A DNA stretch of 64,000 bases from Paratinospora sagittata. Taxonomy: Eukaryota > Streptophyta > Magnoliopsida > Ranunculales > Menispermaceae. Every line of letters begins with the position of its first letter. Position 1 is the first letter of the stretch. Positions 1 to 11,533 of this stretch are shown in pieces. Made by a program: the position numbers and the translations under genes. The stretch is taken from NCBI GenBank assembly GCA_035771175.1, contig CM069590.1:62693254-62757253 (forward strand), given 5' to 3'. The notes beneath the pieces are model-generated. The model had not been told where the DNA came from and ran no database searches. It saw only the letters and a program-made list of their open reading frames with translations.

Positions 1-538
1 AGTAATGAATTTGACATTATAACCCCGTAACAGAAGCTGAGAAATTGTAGAGGCAGGGAAGATTGTGAAATCGTCAGTCACAATTTTCTCTGAAAATCAT
101 AAACTAGGTTTGCTCACTCCTCTAGACTCTGATCTTGAAATTCAATTATACATTGTTCTCTTTGTTACCTAATTTCAGTTTAAGCCATACTAAAGATGGA
201 TATTCTTGCAAATGCATAAACTGTCAGATTTATGCAATAAAATGTGGAGATGACAAGGTATTTTATTTAATTAATCTTCATTACAACTATCATTATGCGA
301 CCTAATTATTACTTGTGCTTTTCCTCACTTCAACAATTTTACCAAAATCTTCCATAGCCAATTTAATCTTGTCTTATCAATAACTTTCCTTTTCCTCATT
401 TCACTTTTCTTTTTCTTCAAATATTATCCTATCTTTGTTTAGCCTAAACCCAAAGTTTTGTGATTATGCCCAAGGCACACCAACAACGTATATTGGTAGG
501 CTCACAAGTACAACATTAGAAATCACACTGTTACTTAC
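1..538 (-). other. Intron sequence of the RBM39-like gene; no exon seen
   Basis: The RBM39-like gene reads leftwards and its last visible exon ends at 539 in a good donor (GTAAGTAA on the minus strand) with phase 2. I found no continuation of the third RRM (family residues of the type NSAGFVYLRF) in this stretch, so the intron runs to or past the left edge and the 3' end of the gene lies outside the window. No other gene is visible here. Confidence 0.6.
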
Positions 539-3500
539 TTGTCCACATAGATATGCTTCACAGCACCAAACTTTGAACACTCATCTTGAACATCCTCTTT
601 GATATCCAAGTCAAAATCTGGTTCAGTCTGGCATAGCACACAAAGAGCATAAACAGTAATTTTTTTAAAAAAAACAACGAAAAAACATGTTTTGACGTAA
701 GTAACAGTTGAGAGATTTGATGGGAAGAACAAAACTAGAAAAAGCCATCTTAACCAACCTCAGACTTTGGATCAAACATATTCTTTAATAGTAAGCACTC
801 AGTAGGAGCACCAACGGTATCGATAGAAGGAACAGTCACAGCAGGGACCGGAATGGTGGATCCCGGCAATCCTGCAACCGCAGGCATTGCCAACTGTCCA
901 AGTGGAGCAACTAGTGGAGTAATTGCAGGTGCAACACTAAGTACTGGTGCTGCTGGAAGAGTGACTCCAGACCCAGTTACAACAGGAGTGCCAATTGACC
1001 CAGCAATGCTGCATATAACATTACAGATGTTATATCGTATCTGATAAAATAGAAGTACAAAACACAAGCTTGGATATAACAAACCTTGAAGCAGTACCAC
1101 TACGGTCCAACTTCTGCATTAGGATGGCTCTTGATCGTGCATTTAAGGACTGAAAAGAAAACAAGAGATTCCTTTCAGCTTGCCCAGAATACGTAGCTTA
1201 TTCACTACTTACCAAGCAGCAAGATCCGACAAAATACATTTTTCCATGGAGATTTGATAAACAAAATCAAACAAAGAAATATTTATGCAATATAACCGAT
1301 CAATGGAATGAGAACAGTAAAATATAATTTGAAAGAAAGGCACAAGAGACAACATTACATGCAGCATGCATTTTTACTCCAGAAACACTAGAATTACATC
1401 ACTCACATGTTCCTTAAGTTATAGCTAAGATATCAATTAACAATTTGCAAAAGTTCAAGATTCTGCAGCACCATTTGGCAAGATCATGAAGGATCAGTGT
1501 CTAGGAAGAATGATGAAAATAACAATAGAAATACATATTCCAACAGGAAAATTATAATTATTCTATTGAGAAACTTAGAACAAAAACTTTCTCTACTTGA
1601 GAAACTTAGACCAAAATCTATATCTACTTGTCCGTTATCTTTATGTTGAATAGGCATTTCTAATGGGCTCAGGCAGAGCTTAGTCAAAGCCTTTGCTTAC
1701 TACTAGTTTACACTGTACCTCAAGAGAGGAAAAAAAGGTTTTAAAAAGCACAGAAAACAGATAAGAAGAATTCACTTGAACCTAATTTCTTATTTTAAGG
1801 AAGTTAAATGTTGAAAGAATCACTACTTACCAAGCCGCCTCCATCATCATCATCAAAATCACCAGCATTCACCCCAACATCTTGCATGCCAACTTGATCA
1901 GAAACAGCTGATACCTGAACAAATTAAGCAGCAGCATTCAGAAGATTTATGTCAAGAATTCCACTCTGTAAATTATACAATTAAATGAGATGCTCTGCCT
2001 TTCTTCCTCTCAACAGAGACCCTTTTTCAGCTTACTTCTTTTAAAGCTGTCTTTCTATAACTTCTATAAAAAACCTGCTTGGGAGGTCATAATTATAATC
2101 ACTAGTCAACAGACAACAGGCATGTGCATTGCATGTGAATAAAAGGGGTGAAAGTTATCAAAAACAAAAATAAATAAATAAAAGGGAGGTGAAAGTTACC
2201 AAAAAAAAATAAAAATAAATAAAGGAGGTTGAAAATGGCAAAATGGCAAAAAAGAATAATTCTTAAAATAAGTCTTACATTTACTAACATTACAAAAGAA
2301 ATCTTTTAGCGCCTTACTACCAAATTATCCATAAATGTGTTTTTATACAAATTTATTTGACAGTTTTATATTGAAAAATAGTGGTTAATTTAGAAATTTA
2401 TGATAAAAGTAGAATATCATTGTTAAGGAGTTTTGGTTTTATAAATAGTATAGATAAACAGAATCAGAATCTTAATAATAATGTCATCAGATAAGAAATT
2501 AATATCTTTATTGACTAGACATACCTTAATTATCCGTCCAGCAATGTCCAGTTGTCCATTTAAACTCTGAGCAGCTCTAGCATCTTCAAGACGTGCAAAC
2601 TAGCAAACCCATCTCAACTTGTTATAGCTTACAGCCCTACAGTTATGAACAGCAAGAATAGGTACTACTATGATTATACTAACCTGGACAAAACCAAAGC
2701 CTTTGCAATGCCCAGTTTCTGGGTCAACAGGCAACTGCACCAACTCCACAGGCCCAAATGGTTCAAATACCTAGATGTGTTTTAAGATCAATAAGAGGGA
2801 AATCAACGCAAGATTAATATGCAATCCAGAAATCATATCATGCATGCGTGGAATGGCGATTGTACCAGCACTGTTTCATTGAGTACCATAAAATCTACAC
2901 CACAGTCAAATACACATAAAGAAACAACCTTACCTGACGAAGTTGATCTTCGGTAATGTTGAAGTGCAGATTCCCGACATATAATCTTCTAGCTCCCCCT
3001 GAATAGGGTCCAATAGACCCACCAGGACCTCCGACTACAGCTGTATTTGATTGAACAAGATTCTTTTCAGCCTCCGAAGGTTTGACCATCACTGGTTGGC
3101 CAAAAAGTGGTTGACCAGAGAGAGCAATTGCCATAGGCACGGACATTGCGTCATAGAATTCAATATACCTACAGGCACTAATGTTAGCAAATACTATCCA
3201 AGAGACAAGTCTATAAATCTGGTCATCATTATTAAAACCAAACACTCATGCAATGAACAGTATAACATTTAGAAATTAACAGCTCTATAGCTGATGCTCA
3301 TGGAGGTGATGAGAAGGAACTTAGCCAAATACCAATCCAAACCAAGGACTTCAAGTTGGTTTGGGTCAAGTTAATCGGATTGGTCTACTCAATCTATAGA
3401 ATCATAGATTCTAAAATTTTATAGTCTACTCAGTTTATGGATTATAAAATATTATTTTACAAATTATTTTCAATTAATGTGAACGTTATAATAGCTTAAT

Positions 3501-6500
3501 AAGATGTTCTCATTCATACTATTTTCATAGTGATATTTTAAGCAATTTAATTATGGTGAGCAACTATAGCGAAAATGATGTAAAAGGTAATAGCTAATAT
3601 TTTCAATTACTGAACTGGCTTTTTTCTTCCTTTTTTTGTTTTTTGTTTTTTGTTTTGTAAAACCACGACTCCACCCAAATTAATTCGATTACAAATATCT
3701 AAATCCAAACCCAGCCCATGTGATTTGGGTTGCTCGTGTTAGTCAGATTGGTTGGTATGATGAACAGCTTCACGTAATAATGGCTAAAACTACTTTAACT
3801 TGCAATTCTCTCTCATCACACTAGTTATTTTGTTATACATGTCTAGTGTTGTTGTTGTTGTTTTTTTTTTTTTTTAATTCACATCCAATAAACAATTGCC
3901 TAGATTTTTTTTTTTTGATAGGATTATAATGGCAAAAGCATCTATGAAATGCTTTCATGGAGTCGAAACTCGCGACAAAGCCAATTTCTATATTTCCAAT
4001 CCTACCGTGTAACTTTTTGGAAAACTTGTCATACACCGTACCACTTAATGATAGATGACAACAACTAGGGAAGTCATTCGAAGTTGCGAGAATTTCAAAA
4101 ATATGAACCCTCAACCGCCCTTGAGAAAAAATTAATAATAGAGAATTGAGAAGCTCAAACCATAATATTTCAAAGTTAAAATACAAAAGCCAATATTGTT
4201 CAAGTAATACTCCAAAGAAAGTAAATAATTGAAACTTTATGTATGAAAATCAATAAACTTACCCAACTCCCTTAGAACGTCGTGAATTACGGTCCATTAT
4301 GAGGCGCACATCTCGCACCTAACCATGACACATATAAGTTTGTCAACAAAATAACGGAAGAAAACACATACTAACATCTTTGAAAGCTTCAACTTACAAA
4401 ACGATGACCTCCTGACATAGATACTTTATAGTTAATGTTATTGCACCATGAGAGGCAGCCTATATTGCCTGTACGTTTTGAGTGCAACATTAAACTCATC
4501 AAATACAAAGAATTCTAAAACTACACAATCACAAAAGCATGCTTCATGAAGGGCAGAAATCAATGCAAGACACCACACAACCTTTTTTTAACAAAGCTTA
4601 AATTTGTATAATAACATATAAAGCGCGAGGCTCCATCCATAGCATGATCTAAGAAAGTGCCTATGAATGCAACCTCGCCCTCACTAAGCAACAGAACTAC
4701 TTTCAAATTTAAACATGTGATATCCTTCTCAAATTGGAGGAACCTTACCATTTATGCTAAGACCTTCCCTTCACATTCATAAATATCTAAAATAAAATTA
4801 GTTTGCGAGGTTAAAGTTGTCAAAGTTCCAGCATTTGCATGACCATGGTTTTTTCCTTTATTTCTTTTCAACACATAAATTACTCAAATTACTTTAAGCA
4901 AAGGTTTAAGGTTCTAATATAGATTGTACCGCTTCTTACAACATGAACTATGCCTTCATTCAGTTTGGTCAATTAGTCATAGATTCACAACAGGGATCAT
5001 CACACATCACAAGTAACAAATTTTAGTTGGAATGAAACCTTAAAGAGAAATTAAAAAATACCATCCGTTTAGATTTTGAATCTTTGAGTTTAGAGAGGAA
5101 TAATAGTCATTATTTTTAAGATTCATGGGCTCATTTTAGTTTAATGAGATACTCACACACAGTTTTTCCATCAAGAGCACGTCTTAAAACTTCAATTTTC
5201 AAATTTGGAGTATCCTACTTTCACAAGATTCAAATGGTTCGACAAGTAATTCACATTCTAACAGGTAGTGTTGTTCATAACAATTTTTACATACTGTTGT
5301 TCACATAATATATAATATAAAGGTTGATTTAGCCTTTGCTAGAGCAGAGTAGAAGAACACATTCATGTAGCTCAACCATGTAGGTGACAAAAGGTTTTGT
5401 CAAGTTGAGTTATCTACATACCATTTAGTATACTAAATTTATATTAAATTTGAAATGATTATAAGTTTATTTTATTTAATAGGGTCATGTACAGTTTTTT
5501 TTTTTACAAGAAACATATAGTATAATATTAAATTAAAGTTTACACCATCAGTGAGGACAAGAAGTTCTCTTCCGATCCCTGAATACAATCCAAAATTGGT
5601 CCCCAGCCCCTTAGCTGGACTGAATCCCCAATTCAATTTACTTGCACTAACCCACAGTGAAGCCAAAAAGAAAGAGTTGTTCCATATCCCACCCTCTTCC
5701 TTCTCTATTCCTTCAAATATTCTTTGGTTCCTCTCCTTCCAAATGAACCATACCATTGCAAAAGCCACAATACACCAATAATCCTTAATCCTTCCACGAT
5801 ATGGTGTATTTGTTAGGCATGAGTTATTAATTATGAATACATCATTCAAGGGTGCCATGTCATAGTATTTTCTAGAATTTCATATTCATGGTGTTGTTAA
5901 TTGTTATTAGACTATTAGCCTTTGCATAAATATAATTTTTTATTAAATCACTCGGGGTATATTTGCTTGGTGAGAAGATTCTTTTTTTCTTGAGTTCTCA
6001 AGAAAATAGGAAAAGTGTGTATTTGATTTTCAAAATTTTCTCAAGAAAATTTACTCAACCTCTCCATTTTCTCACCATAATTTTCACACATATAAAAGGT
6101 TAAAAAAAATATTTATTTCTCATGACAATTGTTTTAGTATTAGTGAATATATTCTTATTTATGTTCAATGGAACTTCTTATTTTCTATTCTCTTTACATT
6201 TATAAGTATGAAAACATATTTTCTTAAACACAATCAAACACCCATGAGAAAATTCTTTCAAAAAATTCGCTTGAGAACTTACACCCCATTTGGTAAACAA
6301 TTTAAAAACAGGTTTTTTGCTTTCTAAAGTCAAGATTCCTCGAAAACTTGTTTGGTTGAACTATTTTTTAAAAATTCAAAAACTAGAAGAAAACAAAAAT
6401 AATATAAAAAGGTGTTTTCCTTGTTTTTCTAGAAATTAATTCTAAATACAAATTTTTAAAAACTTAATTAAAAAACAAATTTTAAATCAAATGCCAAACA

Positions 6501-9500
6501 GGCCCTTAATTTCTTGAGAAAACAACAATTTTTTAAAATACTTCTCTTAGCTAGCAAACAAGTCCTTATGAACTTAAGTAATTCTTGTTTCTTAGGATTT
6601 GCCTTAAAGCCTTGACAATACTGAATAACAAGATAATATATTAAATTACTCATTTATATTGTACTTAATAAAGCTTTTTCCTCACTATCCCTTCACTTTA
6701 TCAAAAGCCAAATCGACAATTATATTATAAGTAGTTATATATTTCTTAATTAATTCTATCAAGGACATTTTATCATTATTTACAATTGTCAATAGATCAC
6801 TCTTCTTAACTCAAGCATCTAACAATCTTTCACTATACATGTCTACACCATCTTAATCAATCCTCTCCAAATTTGTATTCAATTGAGGCTGCTCTTACCA
6901 TCTCTTAAAGATGTTCATTTCTAATTAATTTAAAATTATAACAACAAGAATCATACTTTTAAATCAAATAACCAAGGTATAGACACACCAATCAAACCCA
7001 AAGACCAAGTCTGCATCTAAAATCTTCTAGTGTAACATACCTGGTATCCAACTTTACCGGTGCACATGAGAACGTAAAAGCATGGTTAAAATGTTTAGAT
7101 TCAATTAAACGTCTGAAAGGAATTTCACTTTAAAGGTTATTTGCACACTAAACAGTTAATGCAATGTACTAATAAACATGGTCATCAATGAAATACCATA
7201 TATTTAAATTTACCAATCAGCCTTCCATCCCATGCAAAGGTATAGTTATACTTGATGCACAAGACTGTTTGACTTATAGAAGTTAACATTTTTAATGAAA
7301 AAAAATTGAGAGCAAATGCCCTAAACAACTTAGATTGAAGTACCAATGCATATCTTTCATATATACAAACAACACAAAAACAAATTCAATGTACTAACCT
7401 TGCCAGCCCTTGAGAAAAATTCATATACGTCTCTTTCATCTGCCTTCAAACAAATCTGTGGAGATTTGTCCATAGAAACCTCAATTAGGAACAATTAAAG
7501 CTGAAACTATAGAAACATTCAGACATGAAATAAATTTATAAATGCATTTGGCCACCTGATAAGCAAACACAGTCCTTTGATCTCGTTCTGGATCAGCCTC
7601 TGGCTCTGCCCCGTCTTCCTTTTTTTCTTTATACCGTCTGCAAGAGAATGAAAATTCAACTATTCAACAACCAAAAACATCAGACACCATACAACTGGAA
7701 GCAAATTAGGAATTCCTGAACAATCATAGAGCCTTCATATAAAAACTTCATGCACAGCATATTCTAGAAATCGCAGATAATTTCTTTCCTCGCTATGTTT
7801 ATAATCAGATCCATGAAATAGATTCCTGCAGGAAACTTCCAGATGTTAAATTGAGAGAGAGCAAAATTGTCAATTCAACGTCAGGAAAATCAAGGGAGAG
7901 CAAAAGCATTCATCCTTAATAGCTGGATGGATGACATGTTACCACTACAGCAATGCTACTGATAACTTTTTCTTTAATTTCTACAAATGCATATGAATTA
8001 ATCTTACTTCTAGATGCCTCCTTCTTGAAGGAAATATATCAAATAAATGGAAAAAACACTGAAACAAACTATTTGCGTCATACATTATAATTTGAATTTC
8101 CAATAAAGGGATCAGCTTTATGTAAGGCCAACAAGTTATTTGTATGGATGAGAGAGAGAAACCAGTAAGAAAAAGAAAAAAAAAAGAGCTGGAGGCTTCG
8201 AAAAAAACTAGTATGGAGGGGATAAGTACTACAACTTTGACCCTAATCCAGATATAATTAGTAGGTAGTAAGGCTCAACCTCTCTGCTAGAAGAACTCTG
8301 TTGGGAAGTGCTACAAAATTCCAAAATCCTAAATTTCTACAACAGAAGGTTATGAATCAATTTCATACAAAGTCATGCAGAAAAAGAATTATTCCAGATC
8401 TCGCAGCCAACCGAACACCAATTTTGGTCACATGCATCAGAAGGAAGTGCTTCTGTGAAGCAAAGCTCACTACTCCCCACCAGCATTTCTGCAACAGAAT
8501 AAATGTTATTAACCATTGTGTTCTGTTGTGGAGGGGAACCAAAATCATAACAAGACACTCTTATCAACACCTCCAGCATCAACAACTCCCCAACTTCCTA
8601 AGCAAGCTTCCAAGATATATTCCAGAAAATCCAGGAAGAACAAATATTAACACCCACCCATGACCTGAGTTCCTGAGCCTGGCATGGCAGCCAGAATGAC
8701 CATCTGAAGATTGCTCTAGTGCATCTGCGAGTTCCCAGAATCTAATGTTCAATATTCAGAATTTCTATAGTGATAAACAGCAGAATCAACTAGATGAAAC
8801 TTAAGCACCAGTGCCAAAAGAAGTGAAAAGTTTTGGTCAAAGAAAAAAAATTATTATACTTAAGAAAGCAGCAAAATAATACTGAAAAGTAGAAATCAAG
8901 AAAATGAAAAAACCATTCTATATATTTTTTTAAACCAAAATCGTGTTGGACAAGGAAAGCATCAATACAGAAACATATCTACATCCAGCAAGGTCTCAAC
9001 TTGGAAAAACACAGATAAATTATACATTCCAGGTAAATTTACCAAGAGAACACCCACCAAATCCCAATACACACAAGCACACGTGCACCAAAAATAAAAA
9101 TTAAATTACACACACACAAAAACAAACTCAATTCAACTAAACCTTATCCCAAACCAAAAACAAACATGAAACATAAATCCAAAGGGGCATCATTGGCATA
9201 TGAGGTAAAGCGTAGGAATCTATGTAGACATTTCAGTGTCCTACCAAGAATAGAATCATTTCCTGGGCACCTTCTTTCTTCTTTTGGCATAATTAACTCA
9301 TTTATAATATCACTGTTACTCAATAAGCCCCAAATCTTAGCCGCAAGAAGAACTGGTGTTCAATTCATGAGAGTCGATCCACAAAGAAGAAACCATTGAG
9401 CAGGAATAACTGCAACCATAATTTTTCTACCCTAAAAGCACAAGGCCTTCAAAGAATAATGAATTTCAGTTGAAAAATTAGAGACATGCACTTGCACAGA

Positions 9501-10230
9501 AGTATTACGACTACAACAAAAGATAATACCCGAATTCCATCATTGTAATTCAAGCATTATTAATTTCACAGCATGAAGAAGGAAGCTAAAGTAAATACCT
9601 TCCATCGCGTTCTCTCTCCCTTAACTCCCCCCTTTCTCTTTCCTTGTATTCCCTGTCTTTACTCTTCTCTCTGTCCTGCTCCCGTTCAGCATCCCTTTCA
9701 CGGTCACTGTTTCGCCTCTCAGAGTGACTCCTGCTTCGGCGTGATCGCTCCAGCTCTTTCTCTTTCTCCTTCTCCTTCTCCTTCCCCTTCTCCCTCTCCC
9801 TCTCCTTCTCCCTCTCCCTCTCCCTCTCCACATCACGATCGCGCTGGCGCTCTCTTCTATCCCGGTCCTTACCCCGGGGGCGCTCCCTATCTCCGTCTCG
9901 TTCTCTTTCTCTCCCATTCCTCTCTTCCCTATCCCTGTCTCTATCCCTGCGTTCCTTGCTGCTCCTGCGCCGGTCTCTCTCCCTATCCCTGTGGCGGTTA
10001 GGGCCACGATCACGGTCCTGGTCCCTATCACGACTGTCGTCTCCGGATCTCGCCCGCTTCGACCGGTTATCTAAATCATCACTGTTATCATCACTTCTAT
10101 GCTTGGAACTCTTCCTTTCCTTTTCCCCAGATTTAACAGCTTCATCTCCGCCATTTGCAGTTTCCTTCACCCTCGGAGGTTCCGGATTCTCAACTGTTTT
10201 CTCTAAGTAATCGTACTCGTCAAAGTCCAT
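539..10230 (-). CDS. RBM39: RBM39/CC1-like splicing factor (RNA-binding, RS/RE-rich), 3' end outside window
   Basis: Nuclear pre-mRNA splicing factor related to human RBM39/CAPER and plant CC1-like proteins. Eleven coding exons on the minus strand: 10230-9599, 7637-7556, 7455-7399, 4318-4263, 3168-2934, 2770-2684, 2599-2525, 1914-1831, 1149-1085, 1008-759, 627-539. All junctions are GT-AG and phases match, giving about 570 residues so far. Residues 1-230 are charged and low complexity (DR, RE, KE and SR repeats). RRM1 starts near residue 232 (TVFAYQ; RNP1 SKGVGYIEF), RRM2 near 336 (RRLYVGNLHF; KGFGFVQF). A Val/Ala/Pro-rich linker precedes the C-terminal U2AF-homology RRM (ECLLLKNMFDP), which is cut by the window edge. 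The start MDFDEYDYLEK matches the family. Two introns are unusually long: 4319-7398 holds a LINE fragment and a MITE; 7638-9598 holds nothing I recognise. The symbol is by homology. Confidence 0.93.
3905..4000 (-). mobile_element. Possible 3' part of a SINE
   Basis: On the minus strand GAGTTTCGACTCC, a degenerate match to the pol III B box, is followed by GATGCTTTTGCC-type sequence and then a run of A (T run at 3908-3920 on the plus strand). A tRNA-like promoter box followed by an A tail suggests a SINE remnant in an RBM39 intron. Only one end is clear and no A box was identified, so this is weak. Confidence 0.25.
5475..5860 (-). mobile_element. 5'-truncated LINE fragment (C-terminal end of the reverse transcriptase polyprotein)
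   Basis: A 128-codon open stretch on the minus strand inside an RBM39 intron contains VAFAMVWFIWKERNQRIFEG followed by a FFLASLWVSAS segment. This arrangement is typical of the extreme C-terminus of plant L1-type LINE ORF2, after the zinc-binding domain. Nothing upstream of it resembles reverse transcriptase, so it is a short remnant of the 3' end of an element, as expected for LINEs truncated during target-primed insertion. It runs in the same orientation as the host gene and is not expected to be expressed separately. Confidence 0.75.
5940..6560. repeat. Dispersed AT-rich repeat interrupted by the MITE
   Basis: On both sides of the MITE the sequence has recurring TTCTTGAGAAAA-type inverted motifs. 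It resembles 44080-44395 in a MATE intron: both share TCTCAAGAAAAT/TTGAGAAC blocks and a CTCACCATAATTTTC-type stretch (CTCACCATAATTTTCACA here, ATCACCATAATTTTCTTA there). It looks like a foldback or MITE family of its own. I could not fix its outer ends. Confidence 0.4.
6282..6505. mobile_element. Tourist/PIF-like MITE (224 bp) in an RBM39 intron
   Basis: The element is flanked by TTA on both sides (6279-6281 and 6506-6508). Its ends are inverted: CACCCCATTTGGTAAAC on the left and, read from the right, GGGCCTGTTTGGCATTTG, both followed by a TTTAAAA stretch. Short length, TTA duplication and a GTTTGG-type terminus fit a non-autonomous PIF/Harbinger element. It has inserted into another repeat (about 5940-6550) related to one at 44080-44395. 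Confidence 0.65.
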
Positions 10231-10259
10231 TGACGTCCTTCAAGTAACGAAACTAAAAC

Positions 10260-10485
10260 CTGCAATTCAAACCGAAGAAAAACTCGATTTCATCAATCAA
10301 GAATTTCAAGAATTTTTCAAACGAGCGACAACGCAGCTTCTTCAATCGGAATAACTGGCAAAAACAATAAACCTAGAAATTGAGCACGATTTAAAAGCAA
10401 AAACCTAGCATATTGAACTGCGAGAAAGAGAAAAAGAGAGAGCGAAAACCCTAACTCTAGGGTTTCTAGGAACTAGAGATTTTAC
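10260..10485 (-). other. 5' UTR intron of the RBM39-like gene
   Basis: Upstream of the ATG at 10230 the minus strand has a strong acceptor (TTGCAG, AG at 10261-10260). Further upstream lies a donor, CAG followed by GTAAAA (GT at 10485-10484). This implies a non-coding first exon ending at 10486 and a roughly 226-nt 5' UTR intron. The donor lies in the left copy of the tandem duplication described next, and a second potential donor (GTAATGG, GT at 10667-10666) lies at the same place in the right copy. The intron contains a CTCT/GAGA stretch and a perfect CTCTAGGG-type plant leader motif. No transcript evidence is available here. Confidence 0.6.
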
Positions 10486-10839
10486 CTGAATCTAAAGAAG
10501 AAGTTACTTGATTCAGGAAGCTTGTAGGTGTAGTAACAAATCGGCAATGGTTACTGTTGCAAATCGACCACGAATGCTATACTCGGGAGAACGCTTTAGC
10601 CTTTAGGTGTAAAAAACCCAAAACCTAAAACGTCCTAAAGCTCGTGTTTGCGCTTGCTAACCATTACCTGAATCTAAAGAAGAAGTTACTTGATTCAGGA
10701 AGCTTGTAGGTGTAGTAACAAATCGGCAATGGTTACTGTTGCAAATCGACCACGAATGCTATACTCGGGAGAACGCTTTAGCCTTTAGGTGTAAAAAACC
10801 CAAAACCTAAAACGTCCTAAAGCTCGTGTTTGCGCTTGC
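10482..10839. repeat. Perfect tandem duplication (176 bp x 2) over the RBM39 first exon and promoter
   Basis: Positions 10482-10657 and 10664-10839 read as identical 176-base copies with a period of 182, separated by six bases (taacca). Each copy carries the first-exon splice donor of the RBM39-like gene (on the minus strand TTTAGATTCAG then GT) plus the upstream sequence where the start site should be. I compared the copies base by base and saw no mismatch. This indicates a very recent duplication or an assembly artefact. Confidence 0.9.
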
Positions 10840-11533
10840 GACCTTTTAATAACTCTTATAAATAGCGTAATTTACTACAAGTCGACAACGTATGAACTTA
10901 TTAGCTGTTGGGTGAAAGTAACGTGTGTGTGTTTTTTGGTGTAATAATGTAATTAATAGAAAAAGGACATGTATGGTTACTATTGTCTATTGAAACCAAG
11001 ATAGAGGGAAAATATGATGGGAAGTTGACCTTTAGATGACAGGTGCCTATTAATGCATCAACAACTAAATAATTGGATACTTGTACAAAATATAATGTCG
11101 ATTTTAATATTAAATACTTATATTTTCTTTTATACAACAAAAATATATAGCAGAAAAAGGAAATTCTCATTTTAAAAGACTGCCCCCGATAGAAATTGTT
11201 GCTATTCACAGTAGAAGAAACTTTTGTCTTGATAACAAAAAGTACATCTAAAATCTTATTGCCACCAAGCTGCCTAGCAAACTTTCTTTTCCACACCGGA
11301 CGTTTAGTAGAAAGGAATAAATAAAATATATAGCAGAATGACCAGAAAATTTCTGCTCTCTCATACAAATCGATGGTCTAAAAATTAATTTACGGAATAA
11401 AAAAAAAAAAAACGAAAGACTACCAGCAGGAACAATGTTATTTGACCACCTTAAGAAGGATCTTCCACAGGACCACTGGTGTTATCAGATACAATTATAA
11501 TTTTATCATATTAATCACTTTCAATGCATTTAA
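10840..11533. other. Intergenic, RBM39 promoter to IF3 3' end
   Basis: This is the space between the upstream copy of the RBM39 first-exon duplication and the stop codon of the IF3 gene. It should hold the outer RBM39 promoter and the IF3 3' UTR. It is AT-rich with an A run at 11399-11412. I see no open frame with protein-like composition. Confidence 0.5.

Noticed and set aside
9573..10001. Long plus-strand frame with SPSPSPSP repeats
   Set aside because: It is the antisense of the DR/RE/KE-rich first exon of the RBM39-like gene; the low-complexity codons stay open on the other strand by composition.
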